From positions 252,779 through 316,778 of the forward strand of contig NW_015961965.1 of assembly GCF_000497045.1 (NCBI RefSeq): a stretch of DNA of 64,000 nucleotides, written 5' to 3'. The DNA is from Kalmanozyma brasiliensis GHG001. Taxonomy: Eukaryota > Basidiomycota > Ustilaginomycetes > Ustilaginales. The notes beneath the pieces were generated by a model that saw nothing but the letters and a program-made list of their open reading frames with translations, searched no databases and was not told where the DNA came from. Of the stretch, positions 10,501 through 21,831 are shown piece by piece. Position 1 is the first letter of the stretch; the number at the start of each line of letters is the position of its first letter. The position numbers and the translations under genes were made by a program.

Positions 10501-13500
10501 GATGCTGATCCAAGAGCGCTATTGTATGCAGGCCCATGGTAAGTTCGTCCGAGACGAACCGTCTCCCCAAGCCACCTGACCATTGTGCGCAAGAGACCGC
10601 CATTATTCGAGAAGGGGCAAGAATTGACCGCGGCGTTCCGCGCTATTGTTCCTCTCGATTGTTGACCTTCGAGCCTGCGGACTCGGAGTGTAAGTTACGT
10701 CCTGCAAATTTTGCGCGAATCAGAGCCATTGTGACGATTGTCTGCCCAACGCCACTTGAGAACAACAATGAGAGTCGCAAGTCTCGTCACCTCAGGAAGC
10801 TGTCTTGACTACTAGCAAACAAGCCAGCAAGCCAAACCTCCAGGTCTTTGGCCCAAAGCGGCCAGACTCGTCGGATCCGTGATTCTCTCAGCGTAAACGT
10901 GAATGAGACAAGCCTTTGTGGCAGACATTCGTGCTAGTGTTGTGTCTGTGTGTGAGATGCTACGAACCAAGCCACTGGCCGATCTGGACGGTCTGTCAAA
11001 ACCAGGATGTGAGGTCACCCATCGGTAGGCAGGTGACAAGCTTTGGGGTCTCCTCACGCCTCACGCCCAAATTCAAATTTGGCGTAGCCGAGCCAGCTGA
11101 GCTCGCCAGAATCCGCTTTGGGGTTCACAACTCCGCCTGCATCTCGAGTGTTTGCTCCTCTGCTTAGCCTTGTTTCTCCTGATCATCGCCAAATTCTTTT
11201 TCAACAGATCATCGCCCCGCTCTATCAACTCAGCTTCGGCAGCGTCTCGCTTAGCTTCGCTTACGCCCATCCATTTCCCAGCTAGTGTGGCTCGCTAACC
11301 TTGTTGCTCTCATTCCACAGCAATCCCCAAACAAGGTCGATTATGGGTCGATAAAGGAGCCTCATCCATCCATCCACGCTGGCTCAGCAACCACGACCAC
11401 GAATGCGGTGAGGTGGGCTTTGACTCGAGTTCCTACTGTTCTACGTCGTCGGGCTCATACACGTCATCCTTGAGCATCGTCCATTCGATTTGGCTGACGT
11501 CTTCTCACGGGCTGACAGGCTTCCGAACGCTGCAAGCTGAATACCTTCGCTGCCGCTCGCGTCCACAGAGTACCCTGTCCTGGTTCGACTCCAATTGACG
11601 GGCAGAGCCACTGAGCGCGGGTCGTCGAAAGGCGAGTCATAACGCGCGCGGTGTTGCTTCAGCACTACTGCACCAGGGCGCCGTGATCCGCGCAGATTGA
11701 TCCGGCCCGTCACCCTTGTCACTAGTCATCAACACAGCTCCGAGATGCGCACGATCTTCTCATGATCTTATTGCTACGCTGCGGTCGCCTCAATTGATGC
11801 AGGAGCGAGCTCCGGCAGGCGATTCGCTTACGATCTACGTTGCTTGCTCGCGTACCTCGACGGCCTGCTGAAGGATTCGGAGCCGGATTCGCTCAACGGT
11901 CGAGTTCCCTTGAACCCGCCTATTTTCCCACAGATGCAGGGCCCTTTGTTTGCTCGAGAGCTAGCGTCTGCACGCACAGCTGCAGTCCAACTGCCTGTTC
12001 GCGCTTCTAACGTGCATATGTCCGAAACATTATTGCCGTTCAGTAAATGGGTACCGTCACGATCCGGCTGCAGTCGGCGCTGTAGGCAAGGTTTCCTTCT
12101 CAATCTCAGATGCCGTCACACCCTCCTCTTCGAGCATCATAAGGCCAATCAAGGCGGGATAGAAAAGGTCTCGGTGGCACGAAGGACGCCTAGTGTTCCG
12201 TCCTGCAGAAGTCGGGCCTCGAATCTAACGAAATGGTCTGATTCGTCGGACTTGACTTTCGGCACACAAAGCTCGCTTTGGTTCGCCGTCGACGTGACAC
12301 ACTTGCTCTAGGCTTGCTTCCATTCAAACGTCAAGGCGATAATTCGTTCGCGACTGTCTTAGCGGCGGCGAGCAGTCGGCGAATCAGCGGGCAAAGGAGC
12401 TCTGAATTCTCGAGACGGCATGACAAAGAGACTGAGACGGCACAGGTCGCAAAGCACCAAGAGGCAACTCAGCAGGGAGACGTGGGGGCCGCTTTTGACA
12501 AGCTGTCGTTACGATTTCGAACTGCAGAAGCGGTCGGTGTGCAGAAAAGCTCCCATTCGATGAAACGCAATACACGCGAGAGTGGCGCGCTTAAGCGGAT
12601 ATGAGCCTGCAGCTGGACACCGCTCGTACCTTGCAGCTAGACTTGGCAATCTCGGCTGCAAGGTGTTGACCGGCAGGAATGTGAATCTGACTCCCGCCAT
12701 AAGCCTCATCTCCCGAAAAAACGCACGCCTGCGAAGAAGACACTAGCGAGCGGCGCGAAGGACGCAGATTGCACGACTCTGCAGTCCTCGAGATAGGCCC
12801 ACAGCTCGTCGCATGACGCTCCTGCCCGTTCGAGCCTGGAGCATAGCTCCTCGACACGCAATGCGAGACCAAGCCCAGTGATGTTCCGGCACATCCGTTC
12901 ATCTACAAGTCTCACACAGCGATCTGACGGCCTCATCGTGGCGTTCCCGCAGCTACGAAACACTTGGGCACTCGATTGGGAAGGAACGATGCTAGCTGCT
13001 GGACCGACTACCATTTGTTAGTTTCTGATAGCACGGAGGGACAGCCTGGACCCAACCGGAACGGGCCATGATCGGAGTGGCGTTCTGTGCAAACAAGCAA
13101 CACAACAAGTCAGTCCAGGCCAGGGCTTTGTTTGGTACCCCGCCATTGGCGAATTCAACACCAGCAACAACTTATCCCAAAAGCCGTGCATGCTGCACCT
13201 GCACGATGCCCGGATAACGGATGACTCGGACGCACTGGTACTAGCAACTTGGCAACGACACCGTCTCAGCGCCACGTTCCGATCGAGATTGTGTCTGTCG
13301 CTCAGCCCTGGCTCTCGCCGGCACCACCAACGCCTTGGGCTGCTCTTCGCCAAAATTTAAGCGACAACGGTGGCTTGGAGATCGCATTTGCGAGGCTTTG
13401 ATTATTGCTGCTCCCGAGATCGCGTCCGTTGATTTGCCCGCCTCGTGGTGTGTCACTCGGGACAGCATGTGCCTGTTGGACAACACGAACCCCGAGCGTC

Positions 13501-14187
13501 CAAGTGGCCGCTGCTATACGACTTGACCCCCTAATCTCTGTCGCCTTACTCGATCTTCCTCTCATGCAGACACTGTACCGCATCTCACTCTGCCACGGCA
13601 CGCCATGCAAGCGAGAGGCAGACGGAGGTGGCAAAGCGCCTGAGACCTGGAAGGCAGCCCGTCTGACCTCTTTCTGGCGCGGCCTTTGATTTTGCTCATC
13701 GTGGCATAGCAGTCCGGTAGGACACTGATGTCGGGAACCGCGGCTTGCCGGAAACTGGGTCTTGCTCGTCCATCCAATCAGACCCTTCTTTCCTACGGAG
13801 TGGGGAAAGCGAGCATGCAGGTCCGTCGGCTTTACCGTCCCTCACTCTCCGGGCTTCGTGTGCCATCCGGAATGCCGCTAAGCGCAACCAAGTTGTTGAC
13901 GACGATGCAGAGGCGACTAGATTGTCTCAGGACGGCCGTGGACGCGGCGTCCGGTGATGTTACGGCCTTCGGTCACCCTCGAGAGGCGGCGGCGGCTCGC
14001 CTGTGCGGGAGAGGTTCCCTTCTGCATGCGGAATCTGCAACCGACTCGAATGACGCGCGCGCTTATCGGCCCGATCAATTGGCTAATATGGCCGATCTCA
14101 TATCCTGAGCGACGCAAGCATGACCCTTCACACGACCCGCCCATTCAACGATCGTGACCACAACAATCACATTGCGACTGCACTCAA

Positions 14188-14883
14188 TCAGTACAAGGAG
14201 GCAGAGACATAAGCAGAAGGAATGATGCCCTGTCTCGACTGATCGTGCGACATTGCTCTCCACCAGTCGTCCGAGATCTTCTCCGTCAGCCAAATCTGCT
14301 CGCCTTCGGTTGCTTGAAGGTCGTCTGGATCCGAACCGTCGCCGTAATCGTACAGCACCTGAGCGGTCCCCAATGTGCCCTGTGGATGGCTCACTGCTGG
14401 CTGTGCCGCTGCTGGTGCTGCTGGAGGGGGAACGCCCGCGCCGGTCTTTGTTGGCGGAGGCAGTGTCCTTGTCGGTGATGTGATCGGCGCTGCTGCTGGC
14501 GTTTGGGTATTCGAAATTGTCCTCGAGCCCAAATTGAGCGATCCAAACGTCTTTCCGCTCGTCAGTCCAGCAGGGACCGAAAAGCCGGGCTTCTTGCTGG
14601 CACTCGGTGCAGGTGGCGGCGCGCCTTTCGAGCCACCCAACCCGGTCCTAGCAAACTGGTCCCGAAGCGCGTTGGTCACGGCCACGCCCGCCGCTGCTCC
14701 AGCTGCGTTGCCCGCAGCACTGGTCGCTCGGTCCGACAATCCACCTATCCCGCCGCGTTGAGGTGTGGCAGGGGCTGCAGAGCTCGCAGCAGCCGGGGGA
14801 AGACGATGCGGCCGCGAGGCAAAGTATTCGTCCAACAGCCCGAAGAAAGCTTGCTTTTCGGTCGCGGGTAGGTTTGCGATCAT
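14188..14883 (-). CDS. Small SH3-domain protein
   Basis: A 231-residue protein with a C-terminal SH3 domain (about residues 171-231) that should bind proline-rich ligands. The SH3 hallmarks are visible: the ALYDY-like VLYDYG, a DDL box (DPDDLQATEGEQI), the WW pair (DDWWRA) and the PSAYV strand near the end. The N-terminus (MIANLPATEKQAFFGLLDEYFASRP) looks helical. The middle is Ala/Pro/Gly-rich with PPP runs, so it may itself be an SH3 ligand. The ATG at 14883 is the only methionine near the front of the open frame, and further upstream the frame has no ATG. The architecture resembles fungal actin-patch SH3 proteins such as Lsb1/Pin3, but similarity by eye outside the SH3 domain is too weak for a symbol. 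Confidence 0.85.
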   Translation of the reverse strand: MIANLPATEKQAFFGLLDEYFASRPHRLPPAAASSAAPATPQRGGIGGLSDRATSAAGNAAGAAAGVAVTNALRDQFARTGLGGSKGAPPPAPSASKKPGFSVPAGLTSGKTFGSLNLGSRTISNTQTPAAAPITSPTRTLPPPTKTGAGVPPPAAPAAAQPAVSHPQGTLGTAQVLYDYGDGSDPDDLQATEGEQIWLTEKISDDWWRAMSHDQSRQGIIPSAYVSASLY

Positions 14884-15319
14884 CCTGAACGAGGTCGTGC
14901 TCCGATTGAGAGGTTGCGTCCTTTCCGTACGTGCGTGAATGGCGCAGAAGACTGATGACAGCTTGAAAGTGGAAGGCTGGTAGATGCGATGGGGAAAGGG
15001 ACATGAAGACGAAAGCGCACGGGCTTGCTGAACCCTGAAATCTCCACTTTTGAGAAGGGGGCTATGCACCGGTCATTCGGCCGGCAGTGGCCCCCTGCCC
15101 GACACCATACCTCTCTGCTCCGCGCTCTGCATCTTGCTCTGTCGCTCGCGTCACTGCAGCAAGCACACACGACGCAAACGCACACACGCCACAAGGAGCT
15201 AAAAGCTGGTCAGAATATCGAATCGCGAAAACTAGAGTACAGAGAGGTGCAGACACGAGGGCTATGAACAACGGAAACACAAGATGCAGAGAGGGAACAA
15301 GACGGGTCAAAAAGGCAGT
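14884..15319. other. Intergenic between NOP56 3' end and SH3 gene start
   Basis: A 436 bp spacer between two minus-strand genes. It should hold the NOP56 3' UTR and the SH3 gene promoter. I see no further feature. Confidence 0.6.
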
Positions 15320-16945
15320 TCACTTTTTGGCCTTCTTGTCCTTCTTGTCCTTGTTGTACTTGTCCTTGTTCTTGGTGCTCTTTCGTGACTCCTTGGCGAG
15401 CTTCTTGGCCGCCTTCTCCACCTTCTTGCGCTCCTTCTTGTCGGCCATTTTCGACTTGTACTTCTTCTTGCCCTCGCTGAGCTCCTTCTTGTCCTTCTTG
15501 GCCTTCTTCTTGTCGGCGGGATCTGTAACGCCGACGGCGGCGGGCATGGTCTCTTCCTTCTCCTCCACCTCGTCCTCGGAGTCGTCATCGGAAGAGTCCT
15601 CATCATCGTCTTCGGCGTCCTCGTCCATGAGATCGCCGGCCGCGGCCTCGATGGCCTTGATAGCCTTGCTCATGGCATCGGCGTTCTTGCTGGGCGCCTT
15701 GCCCGTCTCGTAGAACGCAAGCCTCTCCTCGACCTGCACCGCGAGCACCTCGCCGAACTTGGTCGTGGGCGTCTCGCTGAAGCAGTCGATGCGCGAGGCG
15801 ATCGAGATCTTGTTAGCGAGGAAACGCGACATGCGGCCCTTGTTCTTGGGCGCAGCACGCGCGATGGCGGACGCATGGTAGATGAGACCGTACTTGGGAG
15901 TGTTGCCCTTGGTCTTGAGCGCGCGGAAGAGCGCCTTCTCCGCACCCAGGATCTGCACCGTCGAAGCAGGGTACTTGGCCAGGTTCGTCAGCGAACCAGC
16001 ATGGCTGATCAGGCGCGCACCGATGATCTCACCCAACAGCGCCGACAGATTCGGTGCGACGAGGTGCATCTTCTCGATGAGGTACTTGTGCATGTTCTTG
16101 CGGTACTCGCCCAGGTTGATGACGCGCTCGGCAAAGTTGAGGATGTTGTGCATGTCGAGCTCGCCGATCTCCTGCCCCATACTGGCGCGCGCGGCGTCGA
16201 GGATGTTCTTGGCGGTGGTCTCGTCACCGTTGAGCAGATCGGTCATGTCCTCCACGTCCTCCTCCGAAAGACGCTCCTTGTTGCGGATGAGCTTGGCCAG
16301 CTTAGCGTACGTCAAGTTATCAGAGGTCAACTTGACGAGCTCGGGGAAGTGCCAACCGTACCACTCGCGAACGCGCATCGCAAAGGTGTTGACGTCCTTG
16401 TCGAGCGTATCCAGCAGCGCAATCGCCTGGATGATCATGTTATCCGATCGGTTGACGTTGAACTTGACCTTGGAACGCGAGTAGCTGTGACCCAGACCCA
16501 ACTGCGCCTTGGCCAGATCACCATCGGCCATGCCCTTCAACAGCTTCTCCGCATGCTGCCTCACACCGCGGATCAACTCGAGCGACGTCTCGCCGGTATC
16601 ACAAGGAATGCCCAGCTCGCCCACGATCGACGACGCAAGGTTCCTATCCTGCACACCGAGCACCACACTCTTCTTCTTGCCGGAAGACAGGTTGAGCGTC
16701 AACAGCGACTTGAGGTAGTCGTTGACGACGCCTTCGGAGATGTCGAGCGAAGCTTGGAGCGCATCGAGGGCGTTCTTGAACGGAGAGAATGAGAGGAGCT
16801 TGACCATCTTGCCAAACGTGTTGACCTCGTTGACGCTCTCCTGCACCGCGCGGGTCAGCGCACCGATCTCCTCGACGGCGGCCACCTCGAACACGGCGCA
16901 CCCGGTCGCGCACTCGAAGAGGATGTGCGTGGGGGCGGACGACAT
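15320..16945 (-). CDS. NOP56: Box C/D snoRNP core protein Nop56
   Basis: Nucleolar scaffold protein of box C/D snoRNPs, which guide 2'-O-methylation and processing of pre-rRNA. It pairs with Nop58 and fibrillarin. The 541-residue ORF has the NOP5 N-terminal domain (about 1-70, starting with HILFECATGCAVFEV), the NOSIC/coiled-coil part (about 165-250) containing LDTLDKDVNTFAMRVREWYG, and the Nop RNA/15.5K-binding domain with GARLISHAGSLTNLAKYPAS, followed by GAEKALFRALKTKGNTPKYG. This last block and the WYGWHFPEL segment match Nop56 better than Nop58. The tail from about residue 450 is acidic (DEDAEDDDEDSS) and then Lys-rich with KKD/KKE repeats, as in yeast Nop56. The ATG lies in a strong CACC-ATG context at 16945. 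It is divergent from the proteasome gene SCL1, 721 bp away. Confidence 0.95.
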   Translation of the reverse strand: MSSAPTHILFECATGCAVFEVAAVEEIGALTRAVQESVNEVNTFGKMVKLLSFSPFKNALDALQASLDISEGVVNDYLKSLLTLNLSSGKKKSVVLGVQDRNLASSIVGELGIPCDTGETSLELIRGVRQHAEKLLKGMADGDLAKAQLGLGHSYSRSKVKFNVNRSDNMIIQAIALLDTLDKDVNTFAMRVREWYGWHFPELVKLTSDNLTYAKLAKLIRNKERLSEEDVEDMTDLLNGDETTAKNILDAARASMGQEIGELDMHNILNFAERVINLGEYRKNMHKYLIEKMHLVAPNLSALLGEIIGARLISHAGSLTNLAKYPASTVQILGAEKALFRALKTKGNTPKYGLIYHASAIARAAPKNKGRMSRFLANKISIASRIDCFSETPTTKFGEVLAVQVEERLAFYETGKAPSKNADAMSKAIKAIEAAAGDLMDEDAEDDDEDSSDDDSEDEVEEKEETMPAAVGVTDPADKKKAKKDKKELSEGKKKYKSKMADKKERKKVEKAAKKLAKESRKSTKNKDKYNKDKKDKKAKK

Positions 16946-17666
16946 GGTGGGCGATCAGCTAGGTTAGCCTAGCCTGGTGGAATCGAAAAGGTTGGAAAGT
17001 GTGACTGCGCACAGGGGCGACAGTGTCGGATCGCAGAGGCTCGGTGCTGCGATGAGTTGAGAGCGTCTCTTGCTGTTGAGAGACGATGCGAGCCAAGTAG
17101 GGACTGTAGTAGGTGATGAGAGCAGCTATGGTTGTCTGATGGCGATGAACAGGACTGTCAGTGGCTCGCTGCAGGCTCGAGAAGAAAAATTCAAGCTTCT
17201 TGGAAACGGCTCTTCTCGACGAAAAGCAAAATTTGACTTTTTCCCCAGCGCAGGCTCAGCGGCCACACAAAAATCTCAAAATTGCCCAGCATCACGTGCA
17301 TATCGAGATCCTGGCTGACTTATCGGCGATTGGGCCCTTGTGAAGCCCCTCAGACTGTGCGGTGATCGAGTGGAAATTGCGCCTGTCCAGAGCCTTGACT
17401 TTTTGACCCAGCGCTGCGCTCAGACCGCGTCGTCAGTCAGTGCAGCTCCACACGCTCAGCTTGTCAAGCAACACTTTCGTCTTCCACCTTCTCGCTCTTC
17501 TAACGTCGCCTCCTCCCTCTAGCTATTCTCGCGACTTCACCTTATTTGCGACTGCTGGTGGCATCGAGTCTATCTATCCTAGAGAGCAGACCGCATACCG
17601 ACTCATCAACGGCGCAACCTCAACCTCGTATCCACCCTTCGACCCCGGCGCCAGCAACTCACCACA
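16946..17666. promoter_or_regulatory. Divergent NOP56/SCL1 promoter region
   Basis: 721 bp between two divergent growth-related genes, so it must contain both promoters. The stretch at 17455-17525 is CT-rich toward SCL1, as in many fungal core promoters. One CACGTG is present at 17293-17298. No TATA box or transcription start can be fixed by eye. Confidence 0.5.
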
Positions 17667-18548
17667 ATGTCGCGTTCATCGTACGACCGCTACCTCACGA
17701 TCTTCTCCCCCGACGGTCGGCTCTATCAAGTCGAATACGCCTTCAAAGCGATCAACACTGCGGGGCTTACGTCCATCGCCGTTCGCGGGCGCGATTGCTG
17801 CGTCGTGGTGGGTCAAAAGAAAATCCCAGACAAGCTGATCGACCCTACGTCCGTCTCCAACATCTTTGCGCTCACGCCCGAGATCGGGTGCATCATGACG
17901 GGTCGCACTGCCGACGCTCGTGCCCAGGTGCAGAGGGCCAAAATGGAGGCGGCAGATTTCAAGTACAAGTACGGCTATGCGATTACGCCGGATCTGCTGG
18001 CGAAGAGACTGGCGAATATGAACCAGGTGTATACGCAACGCGCTGCGATGCGACCGTACGGCGTGAGCATGATGCTCGTCGGGGTGGATGCAGAGCGAGG
18101 ACCCCAGATTTTCAAGATCGATCCAGCAGGCTACTACGTCGGATTCAGAGCCGCCGCTGCAGGCGTGAAACAGACAGAGGCGACGAATTTTTTGGAGAAA
18201 CAGTTTAAGAAGTCCACCAACACGGACGCAAGCGTTTCCGCTACCGACGCAGCCGCCATAGAGGCCCAGAGCATCAGTGAGAGTCTCACGCTCGAACAGA
18301 CGTTGGATCTCGCCGTGAATACGCTGGCCACCGTGCTGGCGCAGGATTTGAAGCCAACCGAGTTGGAGGTGGCCATCGTAGGCGGTCCAGAAGCGGCAAA
18401 GTACAGACTCGGAGGCGAGGAGGAAGGTGCAGTGGAACAGTTGGATTCCAGTACACTGCCAAAAGAGGTTCAGACGCAGAAGAGGTTCAGGAAGCTAGAT
18501 GATGATGAGATCGGAGTCATTTTGGAGAGGTTGGCTGAACGAGATTAG
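17667..18548 (+). CDS. SCL1: 20S proteasome subunit alpha-1 (PSMA6/Scl1)
   Basis: Structural subunit of the outer alpha ring of the 20S proteasome, which gates substrate entry and docks the 19S cap. The protein begins with the alpha-subunit signature [21 protein letters not shown] at residues 6-26, and continues with [25 protein letters not shown]-like [23 protein letters not shown] and DPAGYYVG. These are closest to yeast Scl1 (alpha-1) among the seven alpha subunits. At 293 residues it is about 40 longer than yeast Scl1. The extra length is in an Ala/Ser insert at about 190-205 and an acidic loop at about 250-270. The ATG at 17667 is preceded by CACA. It converges on CCT2, with a 308 bp spacer. 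Confidence 0.95.
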   Translation: MSRSSYDRYLTIFSPDGRLYQVEYAFKAINTAGLTSIAVRGRDCCVVVGQKKIPDKLIDPTSVSNIFALTPEIGCIMTGRTADARAQVQRAKMEAADFKYKYGYAITPDLLAKRLANMNQVYTQRAAMRPYGVSMMLVGVDAERGPQIFKIDPAGYYVGFRAAAAGVKQTEATNFLEKQFKKSTNTDASVSATDAAAIEAQSISESLTLEQTLDLAVNTLATVLAQDLKPTELEVAIVGGPEAAKYRLGGEEEGAVEQLDSSTLPKEVQTQKRFRKLDDDEIGVILERLAERD

Positions 18549-18856
18549 CAGCTGCAAATGCAATTGATGGGTCTTTTGACAGATGTGCATAGATTGTGGT
18601 GTCTGAGTTGAGGGTCGAGCTTGAGCGATGGAGTGGTGGTGTGAGTGCTGAAGTTTGGAGGCTCGAGCTGGGATGGCGGTGCAGCATTGCTTGCGCCCTT
18701 TCGTCCGGTTCTGCTCACACCGACCCCTTACAACTCACGCAGCAACGACACAAGCCCGGTCACCTCACCCAGCGACCGCTTACACAAACAGAACACACAC
18801 GTCCGATCGGATGTAAAAGATCTTTTGACTTGCTTCGACGTGCCACTTTCCTCCGC
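18549..18856. other. Convergent SCL1/CCT2 spacer
   Basis: 308 bp between two stop codons that face each other. It should hold both 3' UTRs and terminators. I see no separate gene. Confidence 0.5.
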
Positions 18857-20431
18857 CTAGTGAGCCTCCCTCCTCCTCGGCGCGCACTTGAGAATGTCAT
18901 CCACCCTGAGGATCATCTCTGCGGCCTCGGTAGCACTGACGACGACCTGCCTCTTGAGCTTGTAGCTCTCCCTAACGCCGCGCTCCTTCATATCCGCCAC
19001 CTTACCATTGTCAAGATCCAGTCCCGCGGTGGCATTGCCTTGCTGATGAGCGGCGCGCAGCTGGGCGACGAGCTCGCTCGAATCCAATCCGGCGTTATCG
19101 GCCAAAATCGTCGGCAGCTGTCGGAGCGCCTTGGCGAAGCTTTCGGTCGCAATGGCTTTCTTACCCGACGTAGAGCGCGCAGCCTCGTCGACCACTTTGG
19201 ACATGGACATCTCTGCGCAACCTCCACCGAGGAGCACCCTCGTCTCGCCCACCGTCTGGGACAAAACGGACAGTGCGTCGTGCAACGACCTCTCTGCCTC
19301 GTCCAACATCTGCGTTGTCGCACCCCGAAGCACCACCGTGCACGCCTCGCCCGCAGCCACACCCGAAAACTTGATCAACTTATCCTCGCCAATCATCACC
19401 TCCTCGATCTTGCCGCACGAACCGATCTTGACCAGATCCGGTCGATCAAACGTACTCGCAATCTCACCTCCCGTCACCAACGCCAACCGCTCCACACCCT
19501 CGAAATCCGCATGCTCGATCGACATGATCCCCGCTTCGGCCAACAGACTCTCGGGGTAGTTGTAGATCAACTGACGGTTGACGAAACACGTAATGCCGTG
19601 CGCCTTGATCTTGTCCACCTTCGCCTTCATTTTCTCGCGCTCGGCCCGTTCGAGTTCGGCCAACTTACCTGTGCCTTCGACCCGAACGCGCGCGCCGAAG
19701 ACCTTGATCTTGTCCGTATCCATCGAGGTGTTGGCGATGAGGATCTTTGCGTTTTGGAGGGTCTTGGGACAGTTGGTGCCGATCTTTTTGTTGAGGATGA
19801 ACCCTTCGTCGAGGTACGAGTCGGTGAGTTTGCCTCCTGGCTTTTTGATGATCTGGATGTGCTCCAGGTTGGTCGAGCCTTTGAGACGGAGAACGGCATC
19901 GACGGCGAGGTTGGCAAAGTAATCCTTGTCCGCACTCAAGACCTTGGAGCTGAGGGTCGTGCGGGCGATGTTCATCAGATCCTCCCGGAAGGTGGTGGAG
20001 TCTTTACCGTGATCCTCCGCCGTGTCCTCGAGCGCCTTGAGGGCTGCAGCAGAGGCAATGCGGTATCCCTCAACAATGGTCTGCGGGTGAATTCGCATCT
20101 CAACCAACTTCTCCGCCTCGCGCAACAACTCGGCCGCCAAGACGCACACGGACGTCGTACCATCCCCGACCTCGTCGTCCTGCACCTTGGAGATGTTGAC
20201 CAGGATCTTGGCCGCCGCGTTGTCCAGGTGGATCGACTTGAGGATCGTCGCGCCGTCGTTGGTCACCACGATATCGTTCGAACCGACAGATTGGAGGATC
20301 TTGTTCATACCCTTGGGGCCGAGCGTAGTCTTGACGAGATCGCCGAGAGCAACGGCGCCGACGAACGACGAGAGACGGGCATTCTCCGCTCGTTCTTGTG
20401 TCGCCTCTTGGGCGAAGATGGGTGCCGACAT
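18857..20431 (-). CDS. CCT2: CCT/TRiC chaperonin subunit beta (Cct2)
   Basis: Subunit beta of the cytosolic chaperonin TRiC, which folds actin, tubulin and WD40 proteins using ATP. The 524-residue ORF has the expected family length. It shows the N-terminal [42 protein letters not shown] and the ATPase motif [25 protein letters not shown], then [51 protein letters not shown] and LGGGCAEM. The C-terminal [14 protein letters not shown] is specific to the beta subunit. The ATG at 20431 has a CCCACC-ATG context. A 656-codon frame lies antisense to nearly the whole gene and is discussed under rejected items. Confidence 0.97.
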   Translation of the reverse strand: MSAPIFAQEATQERAENARLSSFVGAVALGDLVKTTLGPKGMNKILQSVGSNDIVVTNDGATILKSIHLDNAAAKILVNISKVQDDEVGDGTTSVCVLAAELLREAEKLVEMRIHPQTIVEGYRIASAAALKALEDTAEDHGKDSTTFREDLMNIARTTLSSKVLSADKDYFANLAVDAVLRLKGSTNLEHIQIIKKPGGKLTDSYLDEGFILNKKIGTNCPKTLQNAKILIANTSMDTDKIKVFGARVRVEGTGKLAELERAEREKMKAKVDKIKAHGITCFVNRQLIYNYPESLLAEAGIMSIEHADFEGVERLALVTGGEIASTFDRPDLVKIGSCGKIEEVMIGEDKLIKFSGVAAGEACTVVLRGATTQMLDEAERSLHDALSVLSQTVGETRVLLGGGCAEMSMSKVVDEAARSTSGKKAIATESFAKALRQLPTILADNAGLDSSELVAQLRAAHQQGNATAGLDLDNGKVADMKERGVRESYKLKRQVVVSATEAAEMILRVDDILKCAPRRREAH

Positions 20432-21108
20432 GGTGGGCTATGTGGTCGCAGCTGGCTGGGTCTCGAGTCGGGTGCTGCTGGATCGTCGCTTCGTGCGGTA
20501 CCGCTGTGGAGCTCCAAATGTGTGCTTGATCAGTACGCAGCGGGTGGGTGGTGCTGCGGGAACTGATGCGAAGATGGTCTGCAAGAAGAGTGAAAGTGTT
20601 GCACTGGCGCAAGAAGCTTTACTGAAATTTGACTGTGCGCAGCGCTGTTGCTCAGCAGTGCGCGCTTGGTTGTGTGTGTGTGTCTTTGCGCTCAGGATCT
20701 TCTCAACGCGTCCCTCGCACGGCAGCAGCCCAAAGGAAGAAGCGAGAAGAACAAATTTCGCTTCAAGCTGCCTCGCTTTTTTTTCGGTGCAAGGTTGTTA
20801 AGTTGGAGTCCATTCGCAAGCAGGCAAGACGAGACCATCAAGCTCAAGTCAAGGCTGCGGTCTCGTGATCGATGCTCGCAAGAAGTAGCTTGCCCTCTGG
20901 TGCGCCGCATCGATGACAGTGCTGTCGCTGCTGGTTAGAGTGGCAGGAACGTGCGAGCAGGCCGGAATAGACACCCTTGGTAGCCTCATTTCACCACGTC
21001 TAGTTGGCCAGGCTCGCCATCGTGAGATGCCCTTGTAATTGCTTGTACCATTGCAGAATGAGATGCGCTCGTCCGTTGAGGCAGCTAGATCCCTCGCATG
21101 ACCCCTAC
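20432..21108. other. Intergenic between RIB3 3' end and CCT2 start
   Basis: 677 bp between two minus-strand genes. It contains a T-run near 20776 and no convincing ORF. It presumably holds the CCT2 promoter and the RIB3 3' UTR. Confidence 0.5.
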
Positions 21109-21831
21109 TCACGCACTCGTCTCCGCAGGAGGCACCACCTTCTGCACCTCAATATCCACCCCTCTCGCCTTATCCTCCCCCAACCTCTTCACCTCCCTCC
21201 CCAGCTCCCCCTCCGTCTCCTCCCTGTACCTCTTCAGCAACTCGATCGTGGTCACCTTCAACCCGTGCTTCTTAGCAAACTTCAAACACGCATCCCTGCT
21301 GGCGATGCCTCCGTCTTCATCGTCCGGATCCACGAGTTCGCAGAGCAGCCCGGCGGGTGCCAAGCCAGCCAACTTGCACAGATCGACACTGGCTTCCGTG
21401 TGACCCATCCTCACCCTCACGCCTCCCTCTGTGTAGCGCAACGGGTTCATGTGGCCCGGTCGTGTGAAGTCGTCCTCTTTTGCGTTCAATGACGGATCCG
21501 CCAGTTGACGCGAGGTGAGCGCTCGATCGTGCGCAGAGATGCCCGTCGTCGTCCCATGCTTGTAGTCCACCGTCACCGTGTACGCTGTTTTGTTCTTCTC
21601 CGTGTTGTTCGGCACCATCATGGGAATGGAGAGTTCAGCAATGCGTTGCGGAGTCATGGAGATGCAGATGAAGCCTGAGGTGTGCTGGATGAACCACGCC
21701 ATCTGTTTGGTGGTGCAGAGGGCTGCGGAGATGATGAGATCGCCTTCATTTTCTCGGTCCTCATCGTCGAGGACCACGACGAACTTGCCCGCGCGAATGT
21801 CCGCGACCGCGTCTTCTATCGAGTCGAACAT
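21109..21831 (-). CDS. RIB3: 3,4-dihydroxy-2-butanone 4-phosphate synthase
   Basis: Converts ribulose 5-phosphate to 3,4-dihydroxy-2-butanone 4-phosphate plus formate, the four-carbon branch of riboflavin synthesis. The 240-residue protein has the usual length of fungal Rib3. The acidic active loop DDEDRENEGD lies at residues 22-31, followed by TTGISAHDRA (95-104), TRPGHMNPL (123-131) and GHTEASVDL (143-151), which supply the Mg2+ and substrate ligands. The ATG at 21831 (MFDSIEDAV) is the only in-frame methionine before the conserved core. The frame stays open about 80 codons upstream but contains no ATG, so it is read as leader. The enzyme is a monofunctional RibB, without a fused GTP cyclohydrolase II. 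Confidence 0.95.
   Translation of the reverse strand: MFDSIEDAVADIRAGKFVVVLDDEDRENEGDLIISAALCTTKQMAWFIQHTSGFICISMTPQRIAELSIPMMVPNNTEKNKTAYTVTVDYKHGTTTGISAHDRALTSRQLADPSLNAKEDDFTRPGHMNPLRYTEGGVRVRMGHTEASVDLCKLAGLAPAGLLCELVDPDDEDGGIASRDACLKFAKKHGLKVTTIELLKRYREETEGELGREVKRLGEDKARGVDIEVQKVVPPAETSA

Larger units (their letters stand above)
5838..14187. other. 8.35 kb gene desert upstream of the forkhead gene
   Basis: No frame in this stretch gives a recognisable protein. The longest ORFs (about 150-220 codons at 9265-9995, 9992-10603 and 11844-12311) lack conserved motifs and overlap one another on both strands, as chance ORFs do in GC-rich DNA. The first 1.2 kb next to the forkhead start is GA-rich on the + strand, so it is CT-rich on the sense strand of that gene (6590-6700), and it looks like promoter or leader. 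A CAG-type repeat (6861-6878), an ATCC repeat (7384-7400) and an A-rich purine tract (7512-7552) follow. About 7300-8000 is locally AT-rich. I see no tRNA, LTR or transposase. A non-coding RNA, a long enhancer-like region or a decayed element are all possible. Confidence 0.6.

Noticed and set aside
9265..10603. Three ORFs of about 200 codons in the gene desert
   Set aside because: They overlap in different frames, show no motif or consistent composition, and several begin at non-ATG codons. Such lengths arise by chance in GC-rich DNA.
15875..16792. 305-codon plus-strand frame antisense to NOP56
   Set aside because: It is a shadow of a highly conserved gene. The composition (Val, Asp, Leu, His) reflects the complementary codons.
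18596..20566. 656-codon plus-strand frame antisense to CCT2
   Set aside because: It mirrors the CCT2 reading frame, shows no known domain, and is rich in His, Arg and Leu as expected of a shadow of GC-biased codons.
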